Source: Gracilibacillus suaedae
GTDB lineage: Bacteria > Bacillota > Bacilli > Bacillales > Amphibacillaceae
Assembly (NCBI RefSeq): GCF_017599345.1
Contig: NZ_JAGFVL010000055.1
Span: forward strand, 114,198 to 178,197
Direction: 5' to 3'
Length of the DNA: 64,000 bases
Each line of letters opens with the position of its first letter. The first letter of the stretch is position 1. This document shows positions 17,820-25,803 of this stretch, one piece after another. The translations under genes were made by a program, and so were the position numbers. The notes under the pieces were generated by a model. That model had not been told where the DNA came from. It searched no databases and worked only from the letters and a program-made list of their open reading frames with translations.

Positions 17820-17978
17820 TGTAAACGTCCCTTCATCATAAGCAAGTGATATATGTAAAGCAAAACGAGGCTTATCACCAAATGCTGGCAAAAAAACTTA
17901 GTTTTACTTGTACTTTATGTTTTTAAAACTTTCGTTACGTCGAATTATTTCTTGCTAAAATTTTAGCGCTTCTAACAT

Positions 17979-18017
17979 GCAAGAAAAAGATGTAAAAGAA
18001 TGTCTTTTACATCTTTT
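17979..18017 (-). terminator. Rho-independent terminator between tatA and tatC
   Basis: On the minus strand AAAAGATGTAAAAGA (18017-18003 region) pairs over 15 bp with TCTTTTACATCTTTT (17999-17985), loop CAT, followed by CTTTTTCTTGC. It lies seven bases after the tatA stop, so tatC needs read-through or its own promoter. Confidence 0.85.
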
Positions 18018-18023
18018 CTTTCC

Positions 18024-18200
18024 TTATTTGCCTCCTGAATTATCTTTATCTTCACTCATCATGTCATTGGTTGCTTTCTTAAACTCACGTAAAGAATGGC
18101 CAACAGCTTTACCGATCTCTGGTAATTTAGAAGGCCCAAAAATAACCAATGCAATAAGTAATATTAAAATCAACCCTGGAAAGCCAATATTAGATAACAT
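18024..18200 (-). CDS. tatA: TatA/E family twin-arginine translocase subunit
   Basis: 58 residues: a short N-terminus, one membrane span (residues about 4-20), the [14 protein letters not shown] hinge, an amphipathic helix ([11 protein letters not shown]) and a charged tail. The FGP motif defines TatA. It polymerises to form the Tat pore. ATG at 18200 has GAGGTG six bases upstream; the ATG at 18209 is too close. It lies 29 bases after a second tatA gene and before tatC. Confidence 0.93.
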   Translation of the reverse strand: MLSNIGFPGLILILLIALVIFGPSKLPEIGKAVGHSLREFKKATNDMMSEDKDNSGGK

Positions 18201-18229
18201 GACATTCACCTCGTTTAATGATCAAAAAA

Positions 18230-18409
18230 TTACGAATTGTTTTCTTTTTGCTCTTTTTCATCATCTGTCAAATCACGTGCAGATTTTTTGAATTCACGCA
18301 ATGTTTCCCCTGTTGCTTTACCGATTTCAGGCAATTTTTTCGGTCCAAAAACCACTAATGCAATAACTAATATTAAAATCAGTCCAGGAATACCAATAGA
18401 AGATAACAT
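18230..18409 (-). CDS. tatA: Second TatA/E family subunit
   Basis: 59-residue TatA paralogue, [20 protein letters not shown] followed by [27 protein letters not shown] and an acidic tail. It is about 60 percent identical to the next gene by eye, so the pair comes from tandem duplication. ATG at 18409 follows a GGGGCG-type ribosome binding site. B. subtilis also keeps several tatA genes for different TatC partners; here both precede a single tatC. Confidence 0.93.
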   Translation of the reverse strand: MLSSIGIPGLILILVIALVVFGPKKLPEIGKATGETLREFKKSARDLTDDEKEQKENNS

Positions 18410-18504
18410 TTTTTATGCGCCCCTTTATGTATGTCGTCAATTTATATCATCTTTTATCTTACCATGATTTCGCGTGCTTGTCTTGGTTAACGATAAAAAT
18501 AGAG

Positions 18505-18996
18505 TTACTTTTCCCGATCGTATTGAATAAAGTAATAATCGTAGCGGTTTTTCTCATCTTTTTTACCTTTTTCTTTCTTTGTTATATGCCACTCTTGTTC
18601 ATCAAAATCCGGAAAAAAAGTGTCGCCTTCAAATTCTTCATCAATATAGGTCATATAAATTCGGTCTGCAAAACCAAGCACTTGCTTAAAAATTTCTTCA
18701 CCACCGATGACAAACCATTCTTTTTCAGGATTTGCCTTGTCCATTGTTTTAATCGCATCAACGGAATGAATCACTTTGCATTGTTCGTATTCAAACTCAC
18801 TATTAGTCGTTAATATAATATTATCACGATTCGGCAGAGGTCCATTCATCGACTCAAAGGTTTTTCGTCCCATAATAATAGCATTTGACGTTGTTAATTC
18901 TTTAAAAAACTTAAGGTCGTTAGGTAAATGCCATGGTAATGTATTATCTTTTCCAATTACTCGATTTTTTCCCATTGCAAATAGTAATGATATCAT
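18505..18996 (-). CDS. dfrA: Dihydrofolate reductase
   Basis: 163-residue NADPH-dependent enzyme making tetrahydrofolate. Motifs: MISLLFAMGKNRVIGKDNTLPWHLPNDLK with the Trp of the Met20 loop and catalytic Asp (PNDLKFF), IIMGRKTFESM, and the FVIGGEEIF glycine pair near residue 96. Length is standard. AGGAGGAGC precedes the start. It follows thyA by 13 bases in the usual thyA-dfrA operon, coupling dTMP synthesis to recycling of the dihydrofolate formed. Confidence 0.97.
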   Translation of the reverse strand: MISLLFAMGKNRVIGKDNTLPWHLPNDLKFFKELTTSNAIIMGRKTFESMNGPLPNRDNIILTTNSEFEYEQCKVIHSVDAIKTMDKANPEKEWFVIGGEEIFKQVLGFADRIYMTYIDEEFEGDTFFPDFDEQEWHITKKEKGKKDEKNRYDYYFIQYDREK

Positions 18997-19009
18997 TTTG
19001 CTCCTCCTT

Positions 19010-19963
19010 TTATACTGCGACTGGTGCTTTTATAGCGGGATGTGGTTGATAATTATCTAGCTTAATGTCTTCGAGTTCGATATCAAAGAGGGATACACCT
19101 TCTTTGATAGAAATGGTTGGTAACGCTTTTGGCTCGCGTTCTAATTGCGTTTCCACCTGGTCAAGATGATTGGCATAAATATGTGCATCACCGAATGTAT
19201 GAATAAATTCACCTGGCTCTAAGCCGCATTCATTAGCAACCAACAGGGTGAGCAATGCATAACTAGCAATATTAAAAGGTACACCCAAAAAGATGTCACC
19301 GCTTCGCTGATACAACTGGCAGCTTAATTTACCATCTGCTACATAAAATTGAAAAAGGGTGTGACATGGCGGTAGTGCCATACTTGGAACATCTTCTGGA
19401 TTCCATGCAGAAACAATATGTCTCCTTGAGTAAGGGTTATGTTTAATTGCTTCGATCACATCCTTTAGTTGATCGATTGTTTCTGTTTGTGACGTTTTCC
19501 AAGCACGCCATTGTTTTCCATATACTGAGCCTAAATCTCCATATTTACTTGCAAAAGCGTCATCTTCTAAAATCTTAGCTTTAAATATTTCCATTTGCTG
19601 ATCATATGCTTTTTTAAACTCAGGGTCCTGTAGTGATCGGTGACCGAAATCTGTCATATCAGGTCCATCGTACTCATCGCTTTCCACCCAGTTCTTAAAA
19701 GCCCACTCGTTCCAAATATTGTTATTATGCTTTAAAAGGTAACGAATATTCGTATCACCTTTGATAAACCACAATAATTCACTAACAATTAAACGAAAAG
19801 GCACTTTTTTAGTTGTTAGTAATGGAAATCCTTCTTGTAAGTCAAAGCGCATTTGATGCCCGAATATCGATAACGTACCCGTGTTGGTGCGGTCATCTTT
19901 TTTTGTTCCTTCTGCAAGTACTTTTTTGCATAAATCTAAATAATTTTGCTCACTTATTGACAT
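19010..19963 (-). CDS. thyA: Thymidylate synthase
   Basis: 317-residue ThyA-type enzyme converting dUMP to dTMP with methylene-tetrahydrofolate. Motifs: the phosphate-binding [18 protein letters not shown], the large Bacillus-type insert ([17 protein letters not shown]), catalytic Cys in [12 protein letters not shown], and [18 protein letters not shown]. The protein is of the long ThyB-like size class. It is first in the operon with dfrA; repeat C2 lies 27 bases upstream of its start, within the probable promoter or leader. Confidence 0.97.
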   Translation of the reverse strand: MSISEQNYLDLCKKVLAEGTKKDDRTNTGTLSIFGHQMRFDLQEGFPLLTTKKVPFRLIVSELLWFIKGDTNIRYLLKHNNNIWNEWAFKNWVESDEYDGPDMTDFGHRSLQDPEFKKAYDQQMEIFKAKILEDDAFASKYGDLGSVYGKQWRAWKTSQTETIDQLKDVIEAIKHNPYSRRHIVSAWNPEDVPSMALPPCHTLFQFYVADGKLSCQLYQRSGDIFLGVPFNIASYALLTLLVANECGLEPGEFIHTFGDAHIYANHLDQVETQLEREPKALPTISIKEGVSLFDIELEDIKLDNYQPHPAIKAPVAV

Positions 19964-19989
19964 CTTTCATCTTCCTTCCTTGCCATCAT

Positions 19990-20046
19990 TTATCACAGCG
20001 CTATCCATCAATTACGGTCATCTCCACTGATGGAAGTCTCACTTTA
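19990..20046 (-). repeat. Repeat family C, short copy C2
   Basis: Has both ends, TTATCACAGCGCTA and AAGTCTCACTTTA, and an inner hairpin CATCAAT ... ACTGATG. Its position immediately upstream of thyA means it is probably transcribed in, or next to, the thyA leader. Confidence 0.65.
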
Positions 20047-20139
20047 TTACAAATACGTAACAAAGTTAACTTAAGATCATATTTCCCCTATTTTAACATA
20101 AATTTTTCTGTAAGTAATTATTTCGTAAGGGGTGGTTTT

Positions 20140-21213
20140 ATGTTGTTACAAGATCAAATATCACGAGTAGTAAAACACTCCGTCGCTTACAGCTTTGCAT
20201 TTAGCCAGCCTTTTTCTTTTTATGTCGATGCCTATCCTATGATGCAGAACGAGATATTAGAGCAATCGAACATGCTAAAATACGGTATGCAACATGAATC
20301 GGTTCGAATGCTACAGCATAAATTACAAAGATTATCGTACTATGATTCGTCTATTGATGGAGAGTTTGGTGTTTTGACAGAATATGCATTAAAGAAATTC
20401 CAAGAAGATCATTTAATGGACCAAAATGGAAAAGCGGATCAAGATACTATAAAAGCCATCATAAACAAGGAAGAAGATTATTACGAAGACATATTAGAAC
20501 AACATGAACTAACATTTTCCTTTGGTGATCGTGGAGATGATGTCAAAGAGGTGCAGGAAGCTCTATTTTATTTTGGTTACTACCGCGACGATATCGACGG
20601 TATATATGGTGAAAAATCAAACGAAGCAGTAAAAGCTTATAAACAGGATACAGGAATGGAAATTCACCATATTGAAGCAGAGGTACATGAAGAGACAGTT
20701 GAAACACCACAAATAGCATCGGTAGAAGTAGAACAAACCGAACAGGAGTCCGCAAATAAGCAATCAGATAACATGACCAATGAAGCCACAGAAACGAATC
20801 CAGAACCTTCTGTACCGGAAGAAAATACTTCATCTTCTACATCATCAGTGAGTGTCAGTGAAATCATCTCAAGTGCTAAAGATCATCTTGGCACACCATA
20901 CCGATGGGGTGGCACATCCACTTCAGGGTTTGACTGTAGTGGTTATTTACAGTACGTATTTAATCGATTAGGAGCAAACCTCCCACGAACTGTAAGTGAA
21001 ATATGGAATGCAACCAAGCAAGTTGAACAGCCGTCCGTGGGAGATATCGTATTTTTTGAAACATATAAACCAGGCCCATCCCATGCTGGTATTTATTTAG
21101 GTGATGGTAAATTTATTCATGCCAGTGAATCTAACGGTGTAGATATTAGTGAGTTAAGTATGAGTTATTGGTCAGAAAGATACTTAGGAGCGAAACGAGT
21201 CACATTAGATTAA
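20140..21213 (+). CDS. Peptidoglycan-binding NlpC/P60 endopeptidase
   Basis: 357 residues. Two PG_binding_1 domains (about 45-105 and 128-175; IDGEFGVLTEYALKKFQ and IDGIYGEKSNEAVKAYK), a Thr/Ser/Glu-rich linker to about 238, and an NlpC/P60 domain with catalytic Cys in GFDCSGYLQYVF, His in SHAGIYLG and the third residue in FIHAS. It should cut the D-Glu-to-diamino acid bond in the cell wall. ATG at 20140 follows AAGGGG. The N-terminus has a weakly hydrophobic stretch (residues 14-30, AYSFAFSQPFSFYVDA) that may act as an atypical export signal. It ends overlapping the convergent DUF72 gene by nine bases. Confidence 0.9.
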   Translation: MLLQDQISRVVKHSVAYSFAFSQPFSFYVDAYPMMQNEILEQSNMLKYGMQHESVRMLQHKLQRLSYYDSSIDGEFGVLTEYALKKFQEDHLMDQNGKADQDTIKAIINKEEDYYEDILEQHELTFSFGDRGDDVKEVQEALFYFGYYRDDIDGIYGEKSNEAVKAYKQDTGMEIHHIEAEVHEETVETPQIASVEVEQTEQESANKQSDNMTNEATETNPEPSVPEENTSSSTSSVSVSEIISSAKDHLGTPYRWGGTSTSGFDCSGYLQYVFNRLGANLPRTVSEIWNATKQVEQPSVGDIVFFETYKPGPSHAGIYLGDGKFIHASESNGVDISELSMSYWSERYLGAKRVTLD

Positions 21214-22056
21214 ATCAAAAAAGTCGATCTGTTTAGGATGTAACCCTTGATACGTTATATCGAGTAAATCTAATAATTGTTTAGCATTATCAGTAGCATC
21301 TCCGCCTGAATTATTATTAAATAATATGGTTATTTCTTTTGCTTGTTTTTTTAATTTATGTATGCGTTTCACCCACTCCTGTAATTCTGTTTGATTATAA
21401 CGATATAAAAAGCGAACCTCCCTCCAATTTTCTTGACCGTGATTATTCCATCCATGAATATTTCTTCCATGGAACCGGATTAATACGCGGTCATTTGTTG
21501 TCTCTAAAACGGTTGGAACAGATCCTTCTCCTGCTTGTGGTTCATCACATATTACGTGTGTTACCCCTATGTCTTTTAAAAATGCCAATGTTTCTTGTTG
21601 ATGACCTTCAAACCAAGTTCGATTTCTGAATTCAATCGCTATGGGAATATCTCTCATCCATTGTTTAATTTTTCTGATTTTCTGTATATTCCGTTGTTTT
21701 AGATCAAACCATGGTGGAAACTGAAATAATACAGTATTTAATTTATTAGCAGCTATTACAGGTCGGATAGAACTGATAAAAGCATCTACTAATTCCTTTG
21801 CTTCACGATTGGTTAAATGTTTGCGGTCATGACCTGTTAAACCTTGATACGCTTTAATAACAAAAGAAAACGTTTCTGGTGTTTCGTTCACCCATTTCTG
21901 ATAATTTTCGGTAGTTTGGATCGCATAAAATGAACTGTCTACTTCGACAACCGGAAAATGTGAACTGTAGGCGGTTAATTTGTTTTGTCTATCCTTTGCA
22001 TGATCGTAAAGTGTGGGATGATCTCCCCATCCTGTTAATCCAATTAGTATTGTCAA
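21205..22056 (-). CDS. yunF: DUF72 domain protein (YunF-like)
   Basis: 283 residues of the DUF72 TIM-barrel family: [13 protein letters not shown] at the start, [46 protein letters not shown] and [11 protein letters not shown]. These are the family's conserved blocks; biochemical function is unknown, with a nucleic-acid or sugar phosphate role sometimes suggested. TTG at 22056 is the start: GAGGT lies seven bases upstream, and an upstream GTG at 22065 is within that site. The C-terminal codons overlap those of the NlpC/P60 gene on the other strand. Confidence 0.85.
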   Translation of the reverse strand: MTILIGLTGWGDHPTLYDHAKDRQNKLTAYSSHFPVVEVDSSFYAIQTTENYQKWVNETPETFSFVIKAYQGLTGHDRKHLTNREAKELVDAFISSIRPVIAANKLNTVLFQFPPWFDLKQRNIQKIRKIKQWMRDIPIAIEFRNRTWFEGHQQETLAFLKDIGVTHVICDEPQAGEGSVPTVLETTNDRVLIRFHGRNIHGWNNHGQENWREVRFLYRYNQTELQEWVKRIHKLKKQAKEITILFNNNSGGDATDNAKQLLDLLDITYQGLHPKQIDFFDLI

Positions 22057-22160
22057 TCGTAACACCTCTAAAGAAAATTCTGTTATTACAATACCATGTT
22101 CATTTCATAATGAAAAGGTTTTATTCGTTGTAAACAAAGGATTTATATCACATGAATATC

Positions 22161-22189
22161 TTGACGTAATTGGTAAAATAAGCTATAGT
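22161..22189 (+). promoter_or_regulatory. SigA promoter of the cold-shock gene
   Basis: TTGACG at 22161-22166 and TATAGT at 22184-22189, 17 bases apart. The expected start near 22196 gives a leader of about 160 bases before the cold-shock gene, long leaders being usual for this class. Confidence 0.75.
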
Positions 22190-22228
22190 AGTAACAAGCA
22201 AAGAAGATGTTTGGGTTCATTATTATCA

Positions 22229-22290
22229 GGTAGCTTCTATAGAAGTAAATGGAATGGTGATCCTATACTTCTATGGTTGCTACCTTTTTC
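22229..22290 (+). promoter_or_regulatory. Terminator-like leader hairpin upstream of cspA
   Basis: AGGTAGC (22229-22235) pairs with GCTACCT (22280-22286) and ATAGAAGTA (22240-22248) with TACTTCTAT (22267-22275), leaving an 18-base loop; five T follow at once. It is a large intrinsic-terminator-like structure inside the leader, 65 bases before the gene. It could be an attenuator or a temperature-sensitive fold. Confidence 0.6.
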
Positions 22291-22354
22291 ATTATCCGCC
22301 ATCTTGTTTGTATTAACACGTTTTTGCGTGAAAGGTTTTAGGAGGAAAGATAAC

Positions 22355-22555
22355 ATGGAAAACGGTGTAGTAAAATGGTTCAACGCAGAGAAAGGCTATG
22401 GATTTATTCAATTGGAAGAAGGAAATGATGTATTCGTACATTACTCCGCTATTCAACAAGAAGGTTTCAAAACACTAGAAGAAGGTCAAGAAGTAACGTT
22501 TGAAATTGTTGAAGGTGAAAGAGGCCCACAAGCTGCTAATGTTGAAAAAAAATAA
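22355..22555 (+). CDS. cspA: Cold-shock protein (CspA family)
   Basis: 66-residue single-stranded nucleic acid binding OB-fold protein. RNP1 KGYGFIQ and RNP2 VFVHYSAI are intact; it starts [14 protein letters not shown]. The ATG at 22355 has AGGAGG eight bases upstream; the longer in-frame reading from 22211 would translate the structured leader and is rejected. It acts as an RNA chaperone and antiterminator. Own promoter and terminator make it a monocistronic unit. Confidence 0.96.
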   Translation: MENGVVKWFNAEKGYGFIQLEEGNDVFVHYSAIQQEGFKTLEEGQEVTFEIVEGERGPQAANVEKK

Positions 22556-22567
22556 ATGAAAATGAAC

Positions 22568-22596
22568 AAGGCGATGATTTAAATCATCGCCTTTTA
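22568..22596 (+). terminator. Rho-independent terminator of cspA
   Basis: AAGGCGATGATTT and AAATCATCGCCTT are perfectly complementary and adjacent, followed by TTT. It starts 12 bases after the stop. Confidence 0.9.
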
Positions 22597-22653
22597 TAAT
22601 GGTCTAGGAGACATAAACCAGGATCTCCATCTCTTGAAAAGCTATCATTTACT

Positions 22654-23016
22654 TTAACGCCAATGCAGTGTAATAGATAAACGACAGCAATCCGTATTAT
22701 CTTCTTTTGATGAAAACGCTAAACGTAACCCATCAGGGTTGTAATTAATGTCAACATCTGACGTTATGCCTATAGAATCAATTAAGCGCTTGACCTCTAC
22801 AATATCTGAAGATTGTGCAGCATACATTAATTCAGCATCAAATTCTTTCGACTCAGATAATTTATTGAGAACCATACTGGCATCTTTCATCAGTTTTTTA
22901 GACTCAATCGCTGATTGGTACAAAAAATAAGGATCAACTGGTTGAAATTGACGGGTTGGCCAATAAGTACTATGACAGGATAACGGTTGATATTTAGGTT
23001 GATTGAAATAATTCAT
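22654..23016 (-). CDS. Conserved Bacillaceae protein, 120 residues, function unknown
   Basis: ATG at 23016 has AAGGAGG ten bases upstream; product begins MNYFNQPKYQPLSCHSTYWP. An aromatic and proline-rich N-terminal tail (to about residue 30) is followed by a helical region (FLYQSAIESKKLMKDASMVL), then LIDSIGITSDVDINYNPDGL and a beta hairpin end CCRLSITLHWR. The layout recalls uncharacterised proteins shared by spore-forming bacilli, but I cannot name the family. It converges on cspA and is a single gene. Confidence 0.7.
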   Translation of the reverse strand: MNYFNQPKYQPLSCHSTYWPTRQFQPVDPYFLYQSAIESKKLMKDASMVLNKLSESKEFDAELMYAAQSSDIVEVKRLIDSIGITSDVDINYNPDGLRLAFSSKEDNTDCCRLSITLHWR

Positions 23017-23256
23017 GTACAGGCTTCCTCCTTGGAAATACACTTTAATACATAATATGCAGAAATGCTTGTTTAAGGGAATATTACATATGAACTTAAT
23101 AGGCAGGGTGAAATTAGGCTAACCTTTTTAAATCTACACTTTTCTAAAGTTATCCTTCTTATAACCTGTTGTACTTACATAAATCCTAAAACTATGGTAA
23201 TTTTATGTATTGACTGTAAATGTAAAGAATTTGATATAGAAAGGCAGGAACAAATT

Positions 23257-23925
23257 TTGGTAAACGAACTGTTATGGATTATATTTGCTATTATTAACTT
23301 TGCGTTATTATTATTGATGTATCGAATGTTTGGGAAAGCTGGTTTATTTGTGTGGATCGGCATGTCTACTGTAATCGCTAATATTCAAGTATTAAAAACC
23401 GTAGAAATCCTCGGTTTAGTAGCTACATTAGGTAACATTACGTATGGAACGGTATTCTTAGCTACGGATATTTTAAACGAAAATCACGGTAAGAAAGAGG
23501 CAAAAAAAGCTGTATGGATGGGGTTCTCTTCTCTGTTAATCATGACAATTGTGATGCAATTTGTGTTGCGGTTCACCCCGCATACGGATGACTTTGCACA
23601 AGATGCACTTGAAACCATCTTTGAACTAATTCCTAACATTGCTATTGGAAGTATGTTGGCATATGTTGTGAGCCAATATATTGATGTATGGATTTATGGA
23701 AAGATAAAGCAGCTATTACCGTCCAGCAAGTATTTATGGATCCGAAATAATGGCAGTACGATGATCAGTCAGTTTATTGATACACTTATTTTCTGTTCGA
23801 TCGCGTTTTACGATGTCCATGAATGGGATACATGGCTCAGTATTTTATTTACAACTTATTTCATTAAATTTGTTGTATCTGCACTTGATACACCATTCTT
23901 ATATATAGCAAAAAAAATAAAGTGA
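23257..23925 (+). CDS. Queuosine precursor transporter (VUT/YhhQ family)
   Basis: 222-residue membrane protein with about six spans of the VUT family (PF02592), which imports queuosine precursors such as preQ0/preQ1. Landmarks: MSTVIANIQVLKTVEILG, GTVFLATDILNENHGKKEA and RNNGSTMISQFIDTLIF. TTG at 23257 is taken as start (AGGCAGG eight bases upstream); the longer reading to 23194 adds a Cys-rich leader unlike the family. No preQ1 riboswitch is visible upstream. The stop codon TGA lies inside repeat C3. Confidence 0.85.
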   Translation: MVNELLWIIFAIINFALLLLMYRMFGKAGLFVWIGMSTVIANIQVLKTVEILGLVATLGNITYGTVFLATDILNENHGKKEAKKAVWMGFSSLLIMTIVMQFVLRFTPHTDDFAQDALETIFELIPNIAIGSMLAYVVSQYIDVWIYGKIKQLLPSSKYLWIRNNGSTMISQFIDTLIFCSIAFYDVHEWDTWLSILFTTYFIKFVVSALDTPFLYIAKKIK

Positions 23926-24052
23926 GACTATGATGATTCAGGGGTGCCACCAATCATCATTAGCGAAACTTATCAGGGTGTTAGCGTCTGTTAATGTTAC
24001 ATGAAGCTTGAAGTGGCGGTCTTACAGACGATTAGCACCGTAAGCATAAGAT
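23920..24052 (+). repeat. Repeat family C, long copy C3
   Basis: Full-length form starting TAAAGTGAGACTATGATGATT. An inner hairpin GATGATT / AATCATC brackets GGGGTGCCACC; a second pair CGTCTGT ... ACAGACG follows. It ends near TTAGCACCGTAAGC. It overlaps the stop codon of the transporter gene and ends 35 bases before the RNase H-like gene. Confidence 0.7.
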
Positions 24053-24087
24053 TAGACATAAATAAGGTAAACGTTAGGGGGATGATA

Positions 24088-24480
24088 ATGATTGAAGTCT
24101 ATACAGATGCTGCCAGTCAAGGGAATCCAGGTTCAAGCGGTATTGGCATTTATATCAAATCTGGACAATTACAATTGAAGGAATCTCTATTTATCGGAGA
24201 ATACTCCAACCATGAAGCGGAATTTATAGCAGTTATAAAAGCGTTAGAGTTATGCAAAGAACGCTTTCCGGATGAGATCATTTCCTGTAGATCAGATGCA
24301 AAAGTAGTAGTTGACGCCATTGATAGAAATTATGTAAAAAGAGATGTATTTCAGTCATACTTAAATCAGATTAATCACTTATCAAGTTCTTTTCCCTATT
24401 TCTTTATGAAATGGATTCCTGAGAAACAGAATAAGCACGCAGATGAATTAGCTCGAAAAGCTCTTAAATTGCATAACTAA
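24088..24480 (+). CDS. RNase H-like protein (YpdQ/YpeP type)
   Basis: 130 residues of the reverse-transcriptase-like RNase HI family. The acidic catalytic residues are all visible: Asp in VYTDAASQGNPG, Glu in NHEAEFIAVIKAL, Asp in CRSDAKVVVDAI and the final Asp in KHADELARKAL. Bacillus homologues (YpdQ, YpeP) lack easily detected RNase HI activity, so activity should not be assumed. ATG at 24088 is six bases from GGGGG; the ATG at 24082 touches it. Its terminator overlaps the end of the next, convergent gene. Confidence 0.85.
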   Translation: MIEVYTDAASQGNPGSSGIGIYIKSGQLQLKESLFIGEYSNHEAEFIAVIKALELCKERFPDEIISCRSDAKVVVDAIDRNYVKRDVFQSYLNQINHLSSSFPYFFMKWIPEKQNKHADELARKALKLHN

Positions 24481-24774
24481 CTATTTCATTAAGCCATTTT
24501 GTGTTAAAAGCAAAATGGCTTCTTTTTTATTTTGAATGTTATGTCGGCTAAATAACTCCAGTAAACTAATATAAAAACTCCTGTCAAATGACATTTGCAG
24601 CTGTAATGTAAACGATAATGCTAGCTTGACATGCTCTACGGAAGTATTCGTGAATTTTTGCCCAAAATAGATAAAGCTAACTTCTTCATCTGTTAACTTG
24701 AATCCTTTTGACCACAAATTTTCTAAGAAATATGCCAATATTTCACTGTCTTTCACTAGAAATCCCTCACTCAT
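24481..24774 (-). CDS. Small conserved hypothetical protein, 97 residues
   Basis: 97 residues, mainly helical: MSEGFLVKDSEILAYFLEN at the start, then SFIYFGQKFTNTSVEHVKLAL and FDRSFYISLLELFSRHNIQ. It resembles a short Bacillaceae-only family (possibly DUF6123, from memory). A weak GAGGG lies upstream of the ATG. Convergent with the RNase H-like gene; the 3' ends abut, and the terminator of that gene lies inside these codons. No function known. Confidence 0.65.
   Translation of the reverse strand: MSEGFLVKDSEILAYFLENLWSKGFKLTDEEVSFIYFGQKFTNTSVEHVKLALSFTLQLQMSFDRSFYISLLELFSRHNIQNKKEAILLLTQNGLMK
24491..24529 (+). terminator. Rho-independent terminator of the RNase H-like gene
   Basis: AAGCCATTTTG (24491-24501) pairs with CAAAATGGCTT (24511-24521), followed by CTTTTTTA. 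It lies within the 3' end of the convergent 97-residue gene. Confidence 0.85.
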
Positions 24775-25130
24775 GTAAAAACTTTTATCTTGAATACAAA
24801 ATTGATTATATCGCTAGTATAGATTTTTTTAGATTAGAAGTCTAGTGTTCTTTTGCCTTCTAATCAGTAAATCATAAATAGCTTGATAGAAATTAAAAAG
24901 TTTCATTTTTCGTTTTATTTTTGATCTCGCATCTTTTACCTTCCTTTATTTTCCATAATTTTCACACAAATGACACATACTTTTTTAACATAAATGTTCA
25001 TAAAACACGGCTGATTTGAGTTGCCGCAATCCGTGACTTTTTTGTGAAAACCTTGATATAACAACGTTTTTGTTGAATTTATTTAGTATTATAAATAGTA
25101 TAGAAAGTCTCTTTGGAAGGAGGAACATGT
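24775..25130. other. 356-base spacer upstream of the oxidase operon
   Basis: A divergent, A+T-rich spacer. The only clear structure is GATTAGAAG (24832-24840) paired with CTTCTAATC (24857-24865). A TATAAA at 25090-25095 could be the -10 of the cba operon, but no good -35 is present, so an alternative sigma factor or an activator (ResD-type) is possible. A minus-strand open frame here (24985-25206) has no ribosome binding site and overlaps cbaD. Confidence 0.4.
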
Positions 25131-25283
25131 ATGAAGCCAGAACGAGATAACATATCAAGAGAAACAATGGTGAATCCAAAAAAAGATAACACATTAAAAG
25201 GAACATTAATTTCTGTTCTATTATTAGGGGCTTTTATTCTTATAAGCTGGTTTATTGTTTTTGCAATATTTATTAGTCGGTGA
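25131..25283 (+). CDS. cbaD: Cytochrome c oxidase subunit 2A (ba3-type small subunit)
   Basis: 50 residues: a polar N-terminus (MKPERDNISRETMVNPKKDN) and one membrane span (LISVLLLGAFILISWFIVF). Size, topology and position directly before subunits II and I match the small IIa subunit of ba3-type oxidases. AGGAGG lies seven bases before the ATG. The stop is 13 bases before cbaB, with the next ribosome binding site overlapping it. Confidence 0.85.
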   Translation: MKPERDNISRETMVNPKKDNTLKGTLISVLLLGAFILISWFIVFAIFISR

Positions 25284-25296
25284 GGAGGTTATTTAG

Positions 25297-25803
25297 ATGC
25301 GTATTCATAAGTACGAGAAAATATGGTTAATCTTTGGTGTTGGATCTCTAATATTGTTTTTAATTATTCTGGCAATAGGAGCATTTTATAAAGGAGTACA
25401 CCCACCTAGTCATATGGATACAATTGATCCGAAAAATGTACAGGAAAATGAAAGCTTTAAAGAAGAAAATCTTGGATTACGCCAGGTTGGCGAAAATGAA
25501 TATATTGTAAATGTACTATCTTCTGGTTTCTATTATGATTTGGGTAAAGACGAAGACGGTGAAGCTGTTAACACCATTCGAATTCCAGTTGGTGCAAAAG
25601 TATTGTTTCAAACTACTTCAACAGATGTTGTTCATGGATTTCATATTGCCGGAACAAATGTCAACATGATGGTAGAGCCTGGTCATATAAGTACTCTGGA
25701 GACTGTTATGCAAAAACCGGGGACTTATACATTATTATGTAATGAATATTGTGGCAGTGGTCATCATTACATGGCTGCCACAGTGGAGGTGTATGAACCA
25801 TGA
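25297..25803 (+). CDS. cbaB: Cytochrome c oxidase subunit II (ba3-type)
   Basis: 168 residues: one N-terminal membrane anchor (residues 10-30) and an extracytoplasmic cupredoxin domain. The CuA centre is seen in DVVHGFHIAG (His) and CNEYCGSGHHYM (two Cys, Glu-equivalent, His, Met). It takes electrons from cytochrome c and passes them to subunit I. The short length is typical of ba3 oxidases, which have one rather than two anchors. Its stop overlaps the start of cbaA by four bases (ATGA), so translation is coupled. Confidence 0.93.
   Translation: MRIHKYEKIWLIFGVGSLILFLIILAIGAFYKGVHPPSHMDTIDPKNVQENESFKEENLGLRQVGENEYIVNVLSSGFYYDLGKDEDGEAVNTIRIPVGAKVLFQTTSTDVVHGFHIAGTNVNMMVEPGHISTLETVMQKPGTYTLLCNEYCGSGHHYMAATVEVYEP

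Noticed and set aside
11116..17972. Shared 14-mer AAAATTTTAGCGCT at about 11116 and 17957
   Set aside because: In an A+T-rich 64-kb window a few chance 14-mers are expected; the flanks do not match.
19813..20139. N-terminal extension of the NlpC/P60 gene
   Set aside because: It would overlap thyA and repeat C2 on the other strand; ATG at 20140 has a clear AAGGGG site.
22211..22354. N-terminal extension of cspA
   Set aside because: It translates the structured leader; the ATG at 22355 has AGGAGG and matches the family start.
23100..23256. preQ1 riboswitch expected upstream of the queuosine-precursor transporter
   Set aside because: I looked for the small H-type pseudoknot pattern and found none; the likely promoter leaves a very short leader.
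24985..25206. Minus-strand frame upstream of the oxidase operon
   Set aside because: Overlaps cbaD and its ribosome binding site, lacks its own, and is low complexity (Leu/Phe-rich by A+T bias).
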